Shown one piece after another: positions 24,651 to 35,691 of a stretch of 64,000 nt of DNA. Positions within the stretch are counted from its first letter, which is position 1; each line of letters opens with the position of its first letter. The position numbers were made by a program, and so were the translations under genes. This DNA is from Cladopsammia gracilis (taxonomy: Eukaryota > Cnidaria > Anthozoa > Scleractinia > Dendrophylliidae). The notes under the pieces are model-generated. The model had not been told where the DNA came from and made no database searches. It was given only the letters and a program-made list of their open reading frames with translations. The DNA lies in NCBI GenBank assembly GCA_022457155.1, contig JAJGOT010000238.1, positions 62,001 through 126,000 of the forward strand, in the 5' to 3' direction.

Positions 24651-26820
24651 CGAAACTTTGTGGAATATTGCGTATCATTATGTACCAAATCAGTGGATAA
24701 TGTTTTTCGTGCGCTCTGATTGGCTACTTAAACTCGGAATAGTATTTGCCATTCACCTCCAGGTATTGTTCCGGATTTCACACGTGAGTTTTTTACTCAT
24801 TTACCAGAAATAAACTGTTTTTGGCTGGCTATCCACTGGTTTGGTATATACTAAAACGATTATTCACCCCAGTGTCGGCGAAGAGTGCTACCTCGCCGCG
24901 AATATTCTGATTTCGGCGCGTGTACGCCATCTGTCTTTTCATTTCCTGGAATGGCTGTCTACAAAGTCGTAAAAACTAACATTTTAATGCTTGATTTCTG
25001 CGAGTATTCGTTCGTTTTCAATTGTTCAGTTATGTGTTGAACTCTCCAGAATAAGACAAAAGTAGTAAGGTGATCGTAAGTTGAGAGTACGCGCGGGAGA
25101 CATGGGCCTGCGAGAATAGGCGCCTTTTCAGGGTGGGAGAAGCAAGGCCGGAAAAGGCGTTTGCTCTCACAGTAACGGGAAATATTGGATTGTAATTTTG
25201 TGAATATTATTTATGTGCTGAATTACTCAGCTGCACAGTTATGCACCAATCGTGATAAAGAACCCTGTTCAGTGACATGGATGGAACGAATCAGTGTGAT
25301 TAAACACAAAACAAGGACAGTTATGGGCGAATCTTTGACGTCATTGTTTACATGTTGTTTCATTAGCATACGAATCTACGTAGAGAAGGTATCGTGCTAA
25401 ATACGAATTGACTTCAAAAGATGATAAGAGCGTGTAATGTTTAAGGAAATATCTACTATCAAAAACTGCAAAATAGCTGGGTAACAAAAGCGCTAATGAG
25501 CAATACATTCTTTGTAAAATTTCGAGTTTTTAAAAATTTCCAGGGGGGGGGGGGACCTCTCAGGAAAAAGCTCATTGTACTATGCCCTTTTAATATTTTA
25601 GCTCGATAAGAGAATAAGGCGCATATGCTGATGAGGCAATAGATTCGTCTATAAAGTGTCACGACCAAGTTGTACCGTGTCTTGAATTTATGATTTAATA
25701 AATTCTAAGGACCAAAAAAAGCAGCGGTGTGCTTGGTGCTTTTTGGAATCTCGACTGTAATTTTAGGAAAACAATACAATCATCGATCTGGATTGTTCAC
25801 TCAGCTCTTCTCTTGTTGGGCATCGGATATAATCATTGATTGTACGGCAAACCATTGCCTCAAATGCAGAACTCAATCATGCGCAAAAGAGAAGAGCAAT
25901 GATGTCGAAAATGATAACAGAGGCCTCCGTCGCATTCAACTGAATGGTAGACTTTCTCAAAGTCCGTTTTTCGTTTTTTCGTTTTGGATGGTCGGCTGCG
26001 CAGAGAAACCCATGGACAAGACTGTCAAAATATTCCAAGAATCGTGGGGTATTTCGTCACGTCAAATATCTGAGTTCCGCTTGAAATAGCGCATCTTATT
26101 CTAGATTGCAAGAAAACAAATGTGGCCCTGCCAATCGCTGAAAATAAGCTCCGAAGAAAACATTTTGTGTCACGTGACAAAATACTACACGATTCTTGAA
26201 GGGTAGAGACTTGATTCCATAACTCAAAAGGAGGTCGCGGTGCCCAGCGGTTTTAGTGAAAACAAGGTTTGGGTGGGGGTGCTCAGTCTCGCGGGCTCAA
26301 AAACCTCCTTTTGAGCTACAGAATCTTGCCATTTTCCTTCTTGAAGGTTTCTCCCGGCCGCCATTTTGAATGCGGAGAAGGACCTGGGGACGAGGTTGAC
26401 GACTGCCTGTGAATAATAATGGCCTGTACATGCGTATTGCGGTCGAACGTGTTTGCTCTGTAAATTATATTCCGATCGTGCGTAGTTTTGTAAGACCCCT
26501 CCGCAGGCAACTCAAAAGAGGACATCGATCCGGACTTGACTGGGCCTCAAAAGAATCTGAGTTGGAAGGGTTCAGCCCTCCGCTAACCTTCGAGCCTGCA
26601 GTTACCTGCGGGGGAGACTACAGTTATGTCTTCATCTGTAGGGAATGACATGTGTGGCTAGAAAAACCGAATTGCAAAGTTTGGAAGCCCGGTCTTACTT
26701 GTGTACAGTTGCCCCTTTCCCTCAAGAAAAGTCGGAGAAGGGGCCATTGTACAAAGCTGAAGTATTTGAATACTGAAAGTACTCATGTTTGAGAACTTGT
26801 AAGTTAATAAGGTATCTCCG
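24651..26820. other. Intergenic region between convergent genes
   Basis: The plus-strand gene ends to the left and the TRIM-NHL gene ends to the right. No coding exon is supported. It has a G-run at 25545-25555, a segment near 25600-25650 (aataaggcgcatatgctgatgaggcaa) that recurs inverted near 59660, and the small palindrome at 26221-26317. Confidence 0.6.
26221..26317. repeat. Small palindromic element
   Basis: AACTCAAAAGGAGGT on the left and ACCTCCTTTTGAGCT on the right enclose about 70 bases. It is a short MITE-like inverted repeat. Confidence 0.6.
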
Positions 26821-29055
26821 TTATATGTTGCTGCTTACTTGTAGGATATATATTTTTCGGGCTTCAAAATCGGACACTAAAACACGGTTATCTGGCGTTG
26901 TAGCTATTGCAATGGGATCTTGTAGTTTAGTAACAGTTTTACCAATGAAACAACCTTCCATTGAAAACTGGACAATCCGACTATTGCCACTGTCACAAAC
27001 AAGAATGTTGTAATGATTGCCACATTTCTCAATGCACAAACCCTGCGGGCGAATCAACTCTCCATCACCTTTGCCTCTCTTTCCAATCTTGCGTAGAAGC
27101 TTCCCTGAACAGTCAAAGACTTTCAAACAGTGGTTGTACGTATCGGACACAATGAACATATTTTGGTGGAAAATACATCCGGTGGGATGGTCGAGTTGTC
27201 TTGAGCCAAAGCTAAACACTGGTGCGCCATCCCTTGTAAAAACCTGTATTCTGTTGTTGACGCAGTCCGCAACAACAACGCGTCCATCACCATCCATACA
27301 AAGGCTGACTGGATTCTGAAGCTCGCCTTTCCCTGTTCCATTCTTTCCAAAGGTCTTCACAAACGTCCCCGTTTGTACATTTAAGCGTTGAATGCGGTGA
27401 TTTAGAAAATCTGTCACAAAAACTTCATTGTCATTGAGGTATGTTATGCCAGTTGGATAGTTAAGCTCCCCTGCATTCTCTCCTTTGCTGCCGTGCTTTC
27501 GCGGATAGTTTCCATCTTCATCAAATGTCAGAATACAGTGACTTTTGCAGTCAGATACAGCGATCAATCCGTTATTGTTCACGGCAATTCCATGCGGATT
27601 TCGGTTCCCCTCCCGTCCCTTGAAATCCAACTCGCCCACAACTGAGACAACTGAGACCCGTTGTTCTTTCACCTGGGCAGTGAAACAAAACTTGTGAATA
27701 TAGTCCTCATTTACGTTCACTACAATGTTGTATGCGCCTGGCGCTTTAGGTGTGAAATTCAGCAGAAAATTTCCATCACGTTTTTTGCGAGTCATCACAC
27801 TTTGTACTATTTCACCTGGTTCCACGCCGATTACCTTTACGTCAAATTTTTCTTGAGCTTTTCTCGACACGTTTGGGCAGATAATTAAATCCGCTTCTAC
27901 GCCATCTCGAAAATCTTGATTCGGTCCTTTTACACTTGCTTCGATGGAGGCCATAAAACCGAGAGTCAAATTCTCGGGGACACAAGTCTTAACAAACTTC
28001 GCAGAAGAACTAACCGGAAGTGCTGGAACGGGGGTCTCGTTAAGAACTTTAAACCGCTGTGCAAAGTCCTTGTGGCTTTGCATAATATCCGAGCTTGAGC
28101 TTCTTTGAATCAAGTTGTTGACAAATTCTAATGCTCGATCGATTTGTCTTGCCAGGGACTGCAGTTGTGCCTTTGAAGAATTTAGTTTCTTCATTTTTGC
28201 CACACGCGTGTTCTCGAGTGCGTTAATGATCTTGCGCTCGCGTTGCTGTATCTTCGCCATAATTTGTTCGGCTGTTTGGGACACTTCGCGTTTAGCATTG
28301 GCAATGTTAGTTCCTAGATTATTAACTGTTTGCTCAAATTCGCGAATCATACCACTACAAACTTTTCTCTTTTCTTCCAATATCTCGGCTTCCGCCATGA
28401 GTTTAGCTTTCTCGCCATCAGCTGCCTTGTCAAGCGGTTCTACAGCATGATGCCCGTGATCTGTAACAATACATATCTGACAAACACTAATCTGGCATTC
28501 AAGACAAAAAAACCTCGTTACCTCTCGCTCGTGATATCGCTGAGAACAAAAGGAGTGTCGCTTTAACAAAGTCTCGTAGTCTTCGGTTTGAAACTGTTTA
28601 ACTGGTGTGACTTGATGTCCTTCAAAAACGACATTCCGTAGAACTTCATGTGCGTTTACACAATCAGGGCACAGAAATGTTCCGCAGTTAAAACAACAAC
28701 TTGGCTCGGCGCTTTTTTTCCTGCAATTGGCACAACTGATCTCACTTTGTTGAACAGCTAGCAGTTCACGCAAACGGGTTTGTACAAAACCTGTCGGCAG
28801 TTTCTCAAAGCCATTCCTTTCAGGGATGTCAACTTGTGCCTGGCACTCGGGGCAGCGAAACTGTCCATCTCGCTGGGTTTTTAAAGCGTATTGCTTCAAA
28901 CACTCGCAACAGAAGGTGTGGAAGCAGGCGATTGTCTTTGGCTCGGTAAATGAATCCAAACAGATCGAACACGTAACATGTTTTTTCAGGTTTTTCAAGA
29001 GGGAATCCATGGCTTGTCTGCACCGCACCGAGTAGCTTGTGAAACTCAATCGCAC
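26821..29055 (-). CDS. TRIM-NHL protein (RING, B-boxes, coiled coil, filamin, NHL), single exon
   Basis: One uninterrupted frame of 744 codons. Counting from the first ATG, the C3HC4 RING runs from Cys29 to Cys71 (CSICLD, CFHTFCCEC, CPEC). B-box 1 is at about 109-150, B-box 2 at 169-205 (Cys/His complete), and a coiled coil at about 210-320. A filamin-type Ig repeat lies at about 365-465, and six NHL repeats run from about 480 to the end. The second ATG, at 29008-29010 (MDSLLKNL), gives the usual short TRIM N-terminus and is the likelier start, so the protein is probably 729 residues. The domain order matches TRIM2/3/71-type proteins, which are E3 ubiquitin ligases; the NHL propeller often binds RNA or protein. 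Lack of introns suggests an old retrocopy or a lineage-expanded intronless family, but the frame is intact. No paralogue-level symbol can be given. Confidence 0.93.
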   Translation of the reverse strand: MRLSFTSYSVRCRQAMDSLLKNLKKHVTCSICLDSFTEPKTIACFHTFCCECLKQYALKTQRDGQFRCPECQAQVDIPERNGFEKLPTGFVQTRLRELLAVQQSEISCANCRKKSAEPSCCFNCGTFLCPDCVNAHEVLRNVVFEGHQVTPVKQFQTEDYETLLKRHSFCSQRYHEREVTRFFCLECQISVCQICIVTDHGHHAVEPLDKAADGEKAKLMAEAEILEEKRKVCSGMIREFEQTVNNLGTNIANAKREVSQTAEQIMAKIQQRERKIINALENTRVAKMKKLNSSKAQLQSLARQIDRALEFVNNLIQRSSSSDIMQSHKDFAQRFKVLNETPVPALPVSSSAKFVKTCVPENLTLGFMASIEASVKGPNQDFRDGVEADLIICPNVSRKAQEKFDVKVIGVEPGEIVQSVMTRKKRDGNFLLNFTPKAPGAYNIVVNVNEDYIHKFCFTAQVKEQRVSVVSVVGELDFKGREGNRNPHGIAVNNNGLIAVSDCKSHCILTFDEDGNYPRKHGSKGENAGELNYPTGITYLNDNEVFVTDFLNHRIQRLNVQTGTFVKTFGKNGTGKGELQNPVSLCMDGDGRVVVADCVNNRIQVFTRDGAPVFSFGSRQLDHPTGCIFHQNMFIVSDTYNHCLKVFDCSGKLLRKIGKRGKGDGELIRPQGLCIEKCGNHYNILVCDSGNSRIVQFSMEGCFIGKTVTKLQDPIAIATTPDNRVLVSDFEARKIYILQVSSNI

Positions 29056-29880
29056 ATATCTTTTGTTTGCGATTCCTAGAAACTGTGCATATATTAGGCA
29101 GCCAGCCAGTCAGATCGATTTAGAGATGACCTTGTGACCTTAAGCAGCGCGCGCGTGATGGTTTTAAGGGCTTTGAATACTAAGGCCCCGTTTGCACGGA
29201 CAAAAACTTGCACGGTTCCACCTTGCGTTTACACGGGACCGGCGGAACTGGACAAATTTTTGAACAGCTAAGTGTGCAAGTTCCGTGTAAACACCACTGC
29301 AATCTGTAACAGAATTTGCACGGATCCATGTAAACACGTGGTCTAGAACAAAATTCGCCCATGCAAAAATTTGCCCGGACCCGTGTAAACGGGGCCTAAA
29401 ATGTTCAATATTCACGATCTGATTTATTTTTGGTCGCCTCGACCATCTTCTGCCTTTAATTGTACGGAATTATAAATATAGCTGTAAGCACTATTCGCTG
29501 AGATAACGGAAGGAAGTTATTACCAGGTTTGAATTGACTGATATATTGTTTGCTTTATAAATCTAAAAAATATACAACTGCAAAGCAATTCATTTCAGGA
29601 AAAATAAAAGTCGCATTAACGGGGCAGTACACGGGAATTTGGTGTAATTTCAAAAACCAAAATCAATGCTTTTGTATTTATTTAACAGAAACCGAAAAAT
29701 AATGGTCCCACTAATTTTGTAATAATTGCCACCTTGGTGTACCAAATTTCGCGATGAGTGCCTCTAGTCATGGACGGGCTGGGTCAGAATAAATTACAAT
29801 TTGAAAAAAAGTTGGCCCAACTTTTTTTCAGTTCTCACATTTCCGTCTCCAAAATGGGTTAAAACAGACCATGATTTGTC
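29056..29880. other. Upstream region of the TRIM-NHL gene
   Basis: It holds the probable promoter of the minus-strand TRIM gene, then a MITE (29182-29399), then AT-rich sequence without exons up to the composite repeat block. No clear TATA box was picked out. Confidence 0.5.
29182..29399. mobile_element. MITE with AGGCCCCGTTT termini
   Basis: Left end AAGGCCCCGTTTGCACGG and right end CCGTGTAAACGGGGCCTAA are inverted copies. The interior repeats 'cgtgtaaac' and 'cacggatcc' words. It lies about 125 bases upstream of the TRIM-NHL start and could bear on its promoter. Confidence 0.85.
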
Positions 29881-30867
29881 CCTCTCATCGCGCGGAATGC
29901 CATTGTCTTTCGCGACATGTACTTACAGTGCCCAGTTTCTTGATGCGCAGTAATTAATTGCATATACAGAACCAGTCGGTTGTAATTGGTCAACAGATTA
30001 AGCTTTGGGAATACTCTAGTCTCTAGTCTCTTGCAGATTCAACTGCTGTCAATTAAACGGTTTGATGAGTGATATAAATCCCAAGGTGTGATAAAGTTAA
30101 CAATCGTGCTGAAATTAATGGCGGGCCGCGCTCTTTTCAAAGCATTTTGTCAACAAATTCGTGTGCGGCAAGATTTTCATTTTGACTCGTTAGATTCGCA
30201 ATGGTCAGAGTACGATGGCAAAAACATTTTCCGCAGAACATGGTTTTCAGTTAAAAGCCTTGCCAAATAGCGAGCGCGATGCGCGGGTCACTCATATGTT
30301 CGTTACGCTTTTTTACTCGTGCTCTTTACAGAACTTTAATATGGCGGACGACTGAAGAGGCTCGAAGGCCGAACCTTTTTATCAAACTACCGCGTTTTAA
30401 CAGTGTTTAGATCGTTTTAAAGTTATTTTAAGTGCGTCGAATTTCTATAAAAGACGTGATGTCTTATTCTTCTCGCTTTTTACAGAGCGTTTTGTCAACA
30501 ACTTCGTGTGCGGCCAGATTTTCATTTTGACTCGTTAGATTCGCAATGATCAGAGTAGGATGGCAAAAACATTTTCCGCAGAACGAGGTTTTCAGTTAAA
30601 AGCGTTGCCAAATAGCGAGCGTGAATCACGGGTCACACGCTTTGTTTTTCGTGCTCTTTACAAAGCGTTTTGCAGTCCAGATCTAGACGCGCTCTTTTAC
30701 TCGATCGAGAACCGCCAAAGTACTTATTTTTTTTGGTTATGGAGTAAAACATACACCTTGTTTCGCCATTTTGCCCCATTTTCTTTGTAATTTGGCTCTT
30801 TTGTCAGACGGAAGCTTTTCAAATTTAGCGCTCTGAACCGTAAGAAGTTCCCGGATATGTCGCGGCA

Positions 30868-31230
30868 TTCTCGGCAATGACACTTTGTGATGCCAGTCAT
30901 GGAGTAGCGTAAACCCGCTGAGGACACATTGTAATGCCAGTCCTGGAGTAGCGTGCCACCCTCAGGACACTTTGTGATGACAGTCATGGAGTACCGTGCC
31001 ATCCCGTAGGACACTTTGTGATGACAGTCATGGAGTAGCGGGCATCCCCCAGGACACTTTGTGATGCCAGTCATGGAGTAGCGTGCACCCCCCCCCCCCC
31101 CCCCCAGGACACTTTGTGATGACAGTCGTGGAGTACCGTGTACCTCCCCAGGACACTTTGTGATGACAGTCATGGAGTACCGTGCCATCCCCCAGGACAC
31201 TTTGTGATGCCAGTCATGGAGTAGCGTGCA
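30868..31230. repeat. 43-45 bp minisatellite, array 1
   Basis: Eight units with the core cactttgtgatgacagtcat followed by 'ggagtagcgtgc' and a C-rich spacer. One spacer is a run of about 17 C (31089-31106). Confidence 0.95.
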
Positions 31231-31786
31231 CCCCCAGGCATCGCCCGGTATGCCATTGTCTTTAGCGGCATGTACTTACAGTGCCCAGTTTTTTCATGCG
31301 CAGCATAATTATTTGCATATACAGAACCAGTCGGTTGTAATTGGTCAACAGATTAAGCTTTGGGAATACTCTAGTCTCTTGGCAGATTCAACTGCTGTCA
31401 ATTACACATTTTGACGCGTGATGTAAAAATCCCAAGGTGTGATAAAATTAACAATCGTGCTGTAATTAAAGGCGGGCCGCGCTCTTTTCAAAGCATTTTG
31501 TCAACAAATTCGTGTGCGGCAAGATTTAATTTTTTTTTATCTTTAGATTCGCAATGGTTAGAACGCGATAGCAAAAACATTTTCAGCAGAACATGGTTTT
31601 CAGTTAAAAGCATTGCCAAATAGCGAGCGCGATGCGCGGGTCACTCGCTTGTTCGTTACGCTTTTTTACTCGTGCTCTTTACAGAACTTTATTTAATACG
31701 ACGGACGACTGAAGAGGCTCGAAGACCGACATTTTTTATCAAACTACCGCGTTTTAACAGTTTTTAAATCGTTTTAAAGTTATTTT

Positions 31787-32262
31787 GGCAGTACTTTTTC
31801 ATGGTACCATTTGTTTTTTAATATTTCTTTGGCATTATAGGATTAATTTGCGTTCTAAAGCGTTTTTTTTTTGTTTTTGTTTTAAATATAGTACAGCAAG
31901 CGTACTATCCTACTGCCGTAAAGATCGTATTACCTACTTTTGGGTTTAGCGGCTTTTTACTTTCGTTGCTTTAGAGGATCCTTATTAGTTTTTTAGCTTC
32001 TCTCGGGTTTCGAAAACGTGCGCCATGTATGGGTCGATCTATCTTATATCAGTCTTGGTCTGGGCAGATTGCTTTTCAGTCTACAATATTTATCAAATGT
32101 TTTATACTCTCTCTATTAACTCGAGAAAGCGCAGTGCCGCTTAATAAATTTTTCGACCTTTGATGCGGCGCTTTTATAAGGGAGGCGCTCATTAAAAAGT
32201 AATTTATTTTCGAGCTTCGGACACTGAAAACAAACGGTTATACATGTATGGGTGACAGAAAA
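31787..32262. other. Non-repeat sequence between units 2 and 3
   Basis: From the point where unit 2 stops matching to the head of unit 3, the sequence is not shared with the other units. No coding exon, tRNA or inverted repeat was recognised. Confidence 0.5.
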
Positions 32263-33252
32263 TCATCGCGCGGAATGCCATTGTCTTTCGCGACATGTAC
32301 TTACAGTGCCCAGTTTCTTGATGCGCAGCATAATTATTTGCATAGACAGAACCAGTCGGTTGTAATTGGTCAACAGATTAAGCTTTGGAAATACTCTAGT
32401 CTCTTGGCAGATTCAACTACTGTCGATTACACATTTTGACGCGTGATGTAAATCCCAAGGTGTGAGAAAGTTAACAATCGTGCTGAAATTAAAGGAGGGC
32501 CGCGCTCTTTTCAAAGAATTTTGTCAACAAATGATTTTGTTTTTTTAATCTTTAGATTCGCAATAGTTAGAGCGCGATGGCAAAAACATTTTCCGCAGAA
32601 CATGGTTTTCAGTTAAAAGCGTTGCCAAATAGCGAGTGCGATGCGCGGGTCACTTGCTTGTTCGTTACGCTTTTTTATTTTTACTCGCGCTCTTTACAGA
32701 TCTTTAATATGGCGGACGACTGAAGAGGCTCGAAGACCGTAATTTTTTTATCAAACTACCGCGTTTTAACAGAGTTTAGATCGTTTTAAGGTTATTTTAA
32801 GTGCGTCGAATGTCTATAAAAGACGTGATGTCTTATTCTTCTCGCTCTTTACAGAGCGTTATGTCAACAAATTCGTGTGCGGCAAGATTTTCATTTTGAC
32901 TCAGTAGATTCGCAATGGTCAGACTACGATGGCAAAAACATTTTCCGCAGAACGTGGTTTTCAGTTAAAAGCGTTGCCAAATAGCGAGCGTGAATCAAGG
33001 GTCACTCGCTTGTACGTTGCGCTTTGTTTCTCGTGCTCTTTACAAAGCGTTTTAAAGTCCAGATCTAGACGAGCTCTTTTACTCGATCGAGTACCGCCAA
33101 AGTACTTATTTTTTTTTTTTTTGTTATGGAGTATAACATACACCTTGTTTCGCTATTTTGCCCCATTTTCTTTGTAATTTGGCTCTTTTGTCAGATGGAA
33201 GCTTTTCAAATTTAGCGCTCTGGACCGAAAGGTCCCAGAAATGTCGCGCCAA

Positions 33253-33690
33253 TCTCGGCGATGACACTTTGTGATGCCAGTCATGGAGTAGCGGGCACCC
33301 CGCAAGGATACTTTGAGATGACAGTCATGGAGTAGCGTGCACCCCCTAGGACACTTTGTGATGACAGTCATGGAGTACCGTGCCATCCCTAGGACACTTT
33401 GTGATGACAGTCATGGAGTAGCGTGCACTCCCTAGGACACTTTGTGATGACAATCATGGAGTAGCGTGCACCCCCCTAGGACACTTTGTGATGACAGTCA
33501 TGGAGGAGCGTGCACCCCCAGGACACTTTGTGATGACAGTCATGGAGTACCATGCCATCCTTAGGACACTTTGTGATGACAGTCATGGAGTAGCGTGCAC
33601 CCCCCTAGGACACTTTGTGATGACAGTCATGGAGTACCGTGCCATTCCCCAGGACACTTTGTGATGCCAGTCATGGGGTAGCCTGCACCC
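33253..33690. repeat. 43-45 bp minisatellite, array 2
   Basis: Ten units of the same core as array 1, with spacers alternating between 'tagcgtgcaccccc' and 'taccgtgccatccc' forms. The same two forms occur in array 1, so both arrays descend from one that was already variable. Confidence 0.95.
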
Positions 33691-34532
33691 CCCGGGCATC
33701 GCCCGGTATGCCATTGTCTTAGCGACATGTACTTACAGTGCTCAGTTTCTTGATGCTCACTGCTCAGCATAATTATTTGCATATACAAAATTGGTCAACA
33801 GATTAAGCTTTGGGAATACTCTACTCTCTAGTCTCTTGGCAGATTCAACTGCTGTTAATTACACGGTTTGATGCGTGATGTAAATCCCAAGGTGTGATAA
33901 AGTTAACAATCGTGCTGAAATTAAAGGCGGGTCGCGCTCTTTTCAAAGCATTTTGTTAACAAATTCGTGTGCGGCAAGATTTAATTTTTTTTTTCATCTT
34001 TAGATCGCAATGGTTAGATCGCGATAGCAAAAACATTTTCAGCTGAACATGGTTTTCAGTTAAAAGCATTGCCAAATAGCGAGCGCGATGCGCGGGTCAC
34101 TCGCTTGTTCGTTACGCTTTCTTACTCGCGCTCTTTACAGAACTTTAATACGACGGACGACGGAAGAGGCTCGAAGACCGACATTTTTTTTTATCAAACT
34201 ACGCGTTTTAACAGTTTTTAGATCGTTTTAAAGTTATTTTAAGTGCGTCGAATGTCTATAAAAGACGTGATGTCCTATTCTTCTCGCTCTTTACAGAGCG
34301 TTTTGTCAACAAATTCGTGTGCGGCAAGATTTTCATTTTGACTCGTTAGATTCGCAATGGTCAGAGTACGATGGCAAAAACATTTTCCGCAGAACATGGT
34401 TTTCAGTTAAAAGCGTTGCCAAATAGGGAGCGTGAATCACGGGTCACTCGCTTGTACGTTGCGCTTTGTTTCTCGTGCTCTTTACAAAGCGTTTTGCAGT
34501 CCAGATCTAGACGCGCTCTTTTACTCGATCGA

Positions 34533-35092
34533 TTAACGTAGTTCAGACCTAGAGTATATTAAATGAGGTTTTAAAAAAATAATATAGGCCTTTCTATTTG
34601 TCGGACAATGAGAAATGTGAAATAAATGATGGCTTCTCTTTGAAATCCTACCTTGAACAAGCAAAAAGCAAGCGCCCGCCTCTCACGACTGAGGGAACAT
34701 TGTTTCTGTTGAGAAAATTATACAAATTTGAATCCGTTTGCCGGTCTCGTGAGAGTTCGTAGGAAGACATTTTGGAGCGCCATTTTTAGTTTACGGAACA
34801 CCTTCTAGAAAATATCGCTGTGATACTATTTCCACGCATCGTATAAAATCCAAACTTCGCCAATCTTTTGTTTAGACATGAGGCTAACATTTCCAGGGTG
34901 AACCTTAGTTAGCAAGTCCTTTTTTGAAGAGAAGGACCATCCTGAATATCAATGCGGTGTTTATTCCATACTAAAATCAGCGAAAAAACGTTTAGAACGC
35001 GATTCGATAGTAGTTGTCCAAATCTCAGGGAAATAAACAGGGTATTAAATGATTCCTTAACACCTCTTCTGAAAAAGCCAGGGTGAACCTAA
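34533..35092. mobile_element. Insertion splitting the tail of composite unit 4
   Basis: The unit sequence stops after 'ttactcgatcga' and resumes with 'accgccaaagcactta', where units 1 and 3 are continuous. The inserted 560 bases hold 'ccagggtgaacct' twice (about 34896 and 35080). No termini or coding sequence were recognised, so the class is unknown. Confidence 0.55.
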
Positions 35093-35212
35093 CCGCCAAA
35101 GCACTTAGTTTCTTTCTTATGGAGTACAACACACACCTTGTTTCGTCATTTTTCCCCATTTTCTTTGTAATTTGGCTCTTTTGTCAGACGGAAGCTTTTC
35201 AAATTTAGCGCT

Positions 35213-35447
35213 CAGGGGGCCGTTTCTCGAAAGACCCGGTAATTACCGGGCCCGGAAAGCTGTTTTATTTTCATTGAAGATCGAAGTTTCAAAAGTTTTG
35301 CAGATAATACGATAAAACTATCAGTTAGCAAAACAAAATGGACTGGTTTGTTCGCTAGGACCCGCGCTTTTTTCCTTTAGATTTTGATTTCAATATTTGG
35401 CTTCGGGCCCGAAAAGTTACCGCGAGTTTCGAAAAACGGGCCCCTGG
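35213..35447. mobile_element. MITE with CAGGGGGCCGTTTCTCGAAA terminus
   Basis: Left end CAGGGGGCCGTTTCTCGAAA and right end TTTCGAAAAACGGGCCCCTG are inverted copies. It interrupts the unit tail: 'tttagcgctc' lies before it and 'gaacgtaagaaggtcccgga' after it, matching the uninterrupted 30822-30850. Confidence 0.85.
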
Positions 35448-35691
35448 AACGTAAGAAGGTCCCGGATATATATCGCGGCATTCTCGGCGATGTTTCAACA
35501 ACTGGTTGATTTCTTTCTCTTGTAAATAAATAAAGGTATTGTAGTATAGTTTTCACCAAAAAAGGTCAAAGTCTTTCTGATACTGTCCCATTAGTACCTG
35601 ACATGTTAGTCTTCTCGCGCTGATTAGAGGCATAACTGACCCCTTTACAAACAAAAAGTAACTCAACCATTAACTTATAACAACCTCTTGT

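Larger units (their letters stand above)
29882..35490. repeat. Block of four composite repeat units
   Basis: Unit heads 'ggaatgccattgtctttcgc' or 'ggtatgccattgtctt' occur at about 29892, 31245, 32272 and 33706. Each unit continues through 'gaaccagtcggttgtaattg' or a shortened form. An A half follows (head 'gtcaacaaattcgtgtgcgg' at about 30150, 31500, 33955; shortened at 32523). In units 1, 3 and 4 a B half repeats the same words (30494, 32863, 34306), followed by a tail 'ttggctcttttgtcagac' and, in units 1 and 3, a minisatellite. Unit 2 breaks off at about 31786. The tail of unit 4 is split by an insert (about 34533-35092) and by a MITE (35213-35447). Short open frames in the B halves are not conserved between units. 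Confidence 0.85.

Noticed and set aside
30560..33177. MAKTFSAERGFQLKALPNSE frames in the composite repeat block
   Set aside because: The two copies diverge by frameshift after about 30 residues, so no protein is conserved.
30868..33690. CRISPR-like arrays
   Set aside because: Repeats are 43-45 bp contiguous tandem units with C-rich junctions, not identical repeats with unique spacers, and the DNA is animal.
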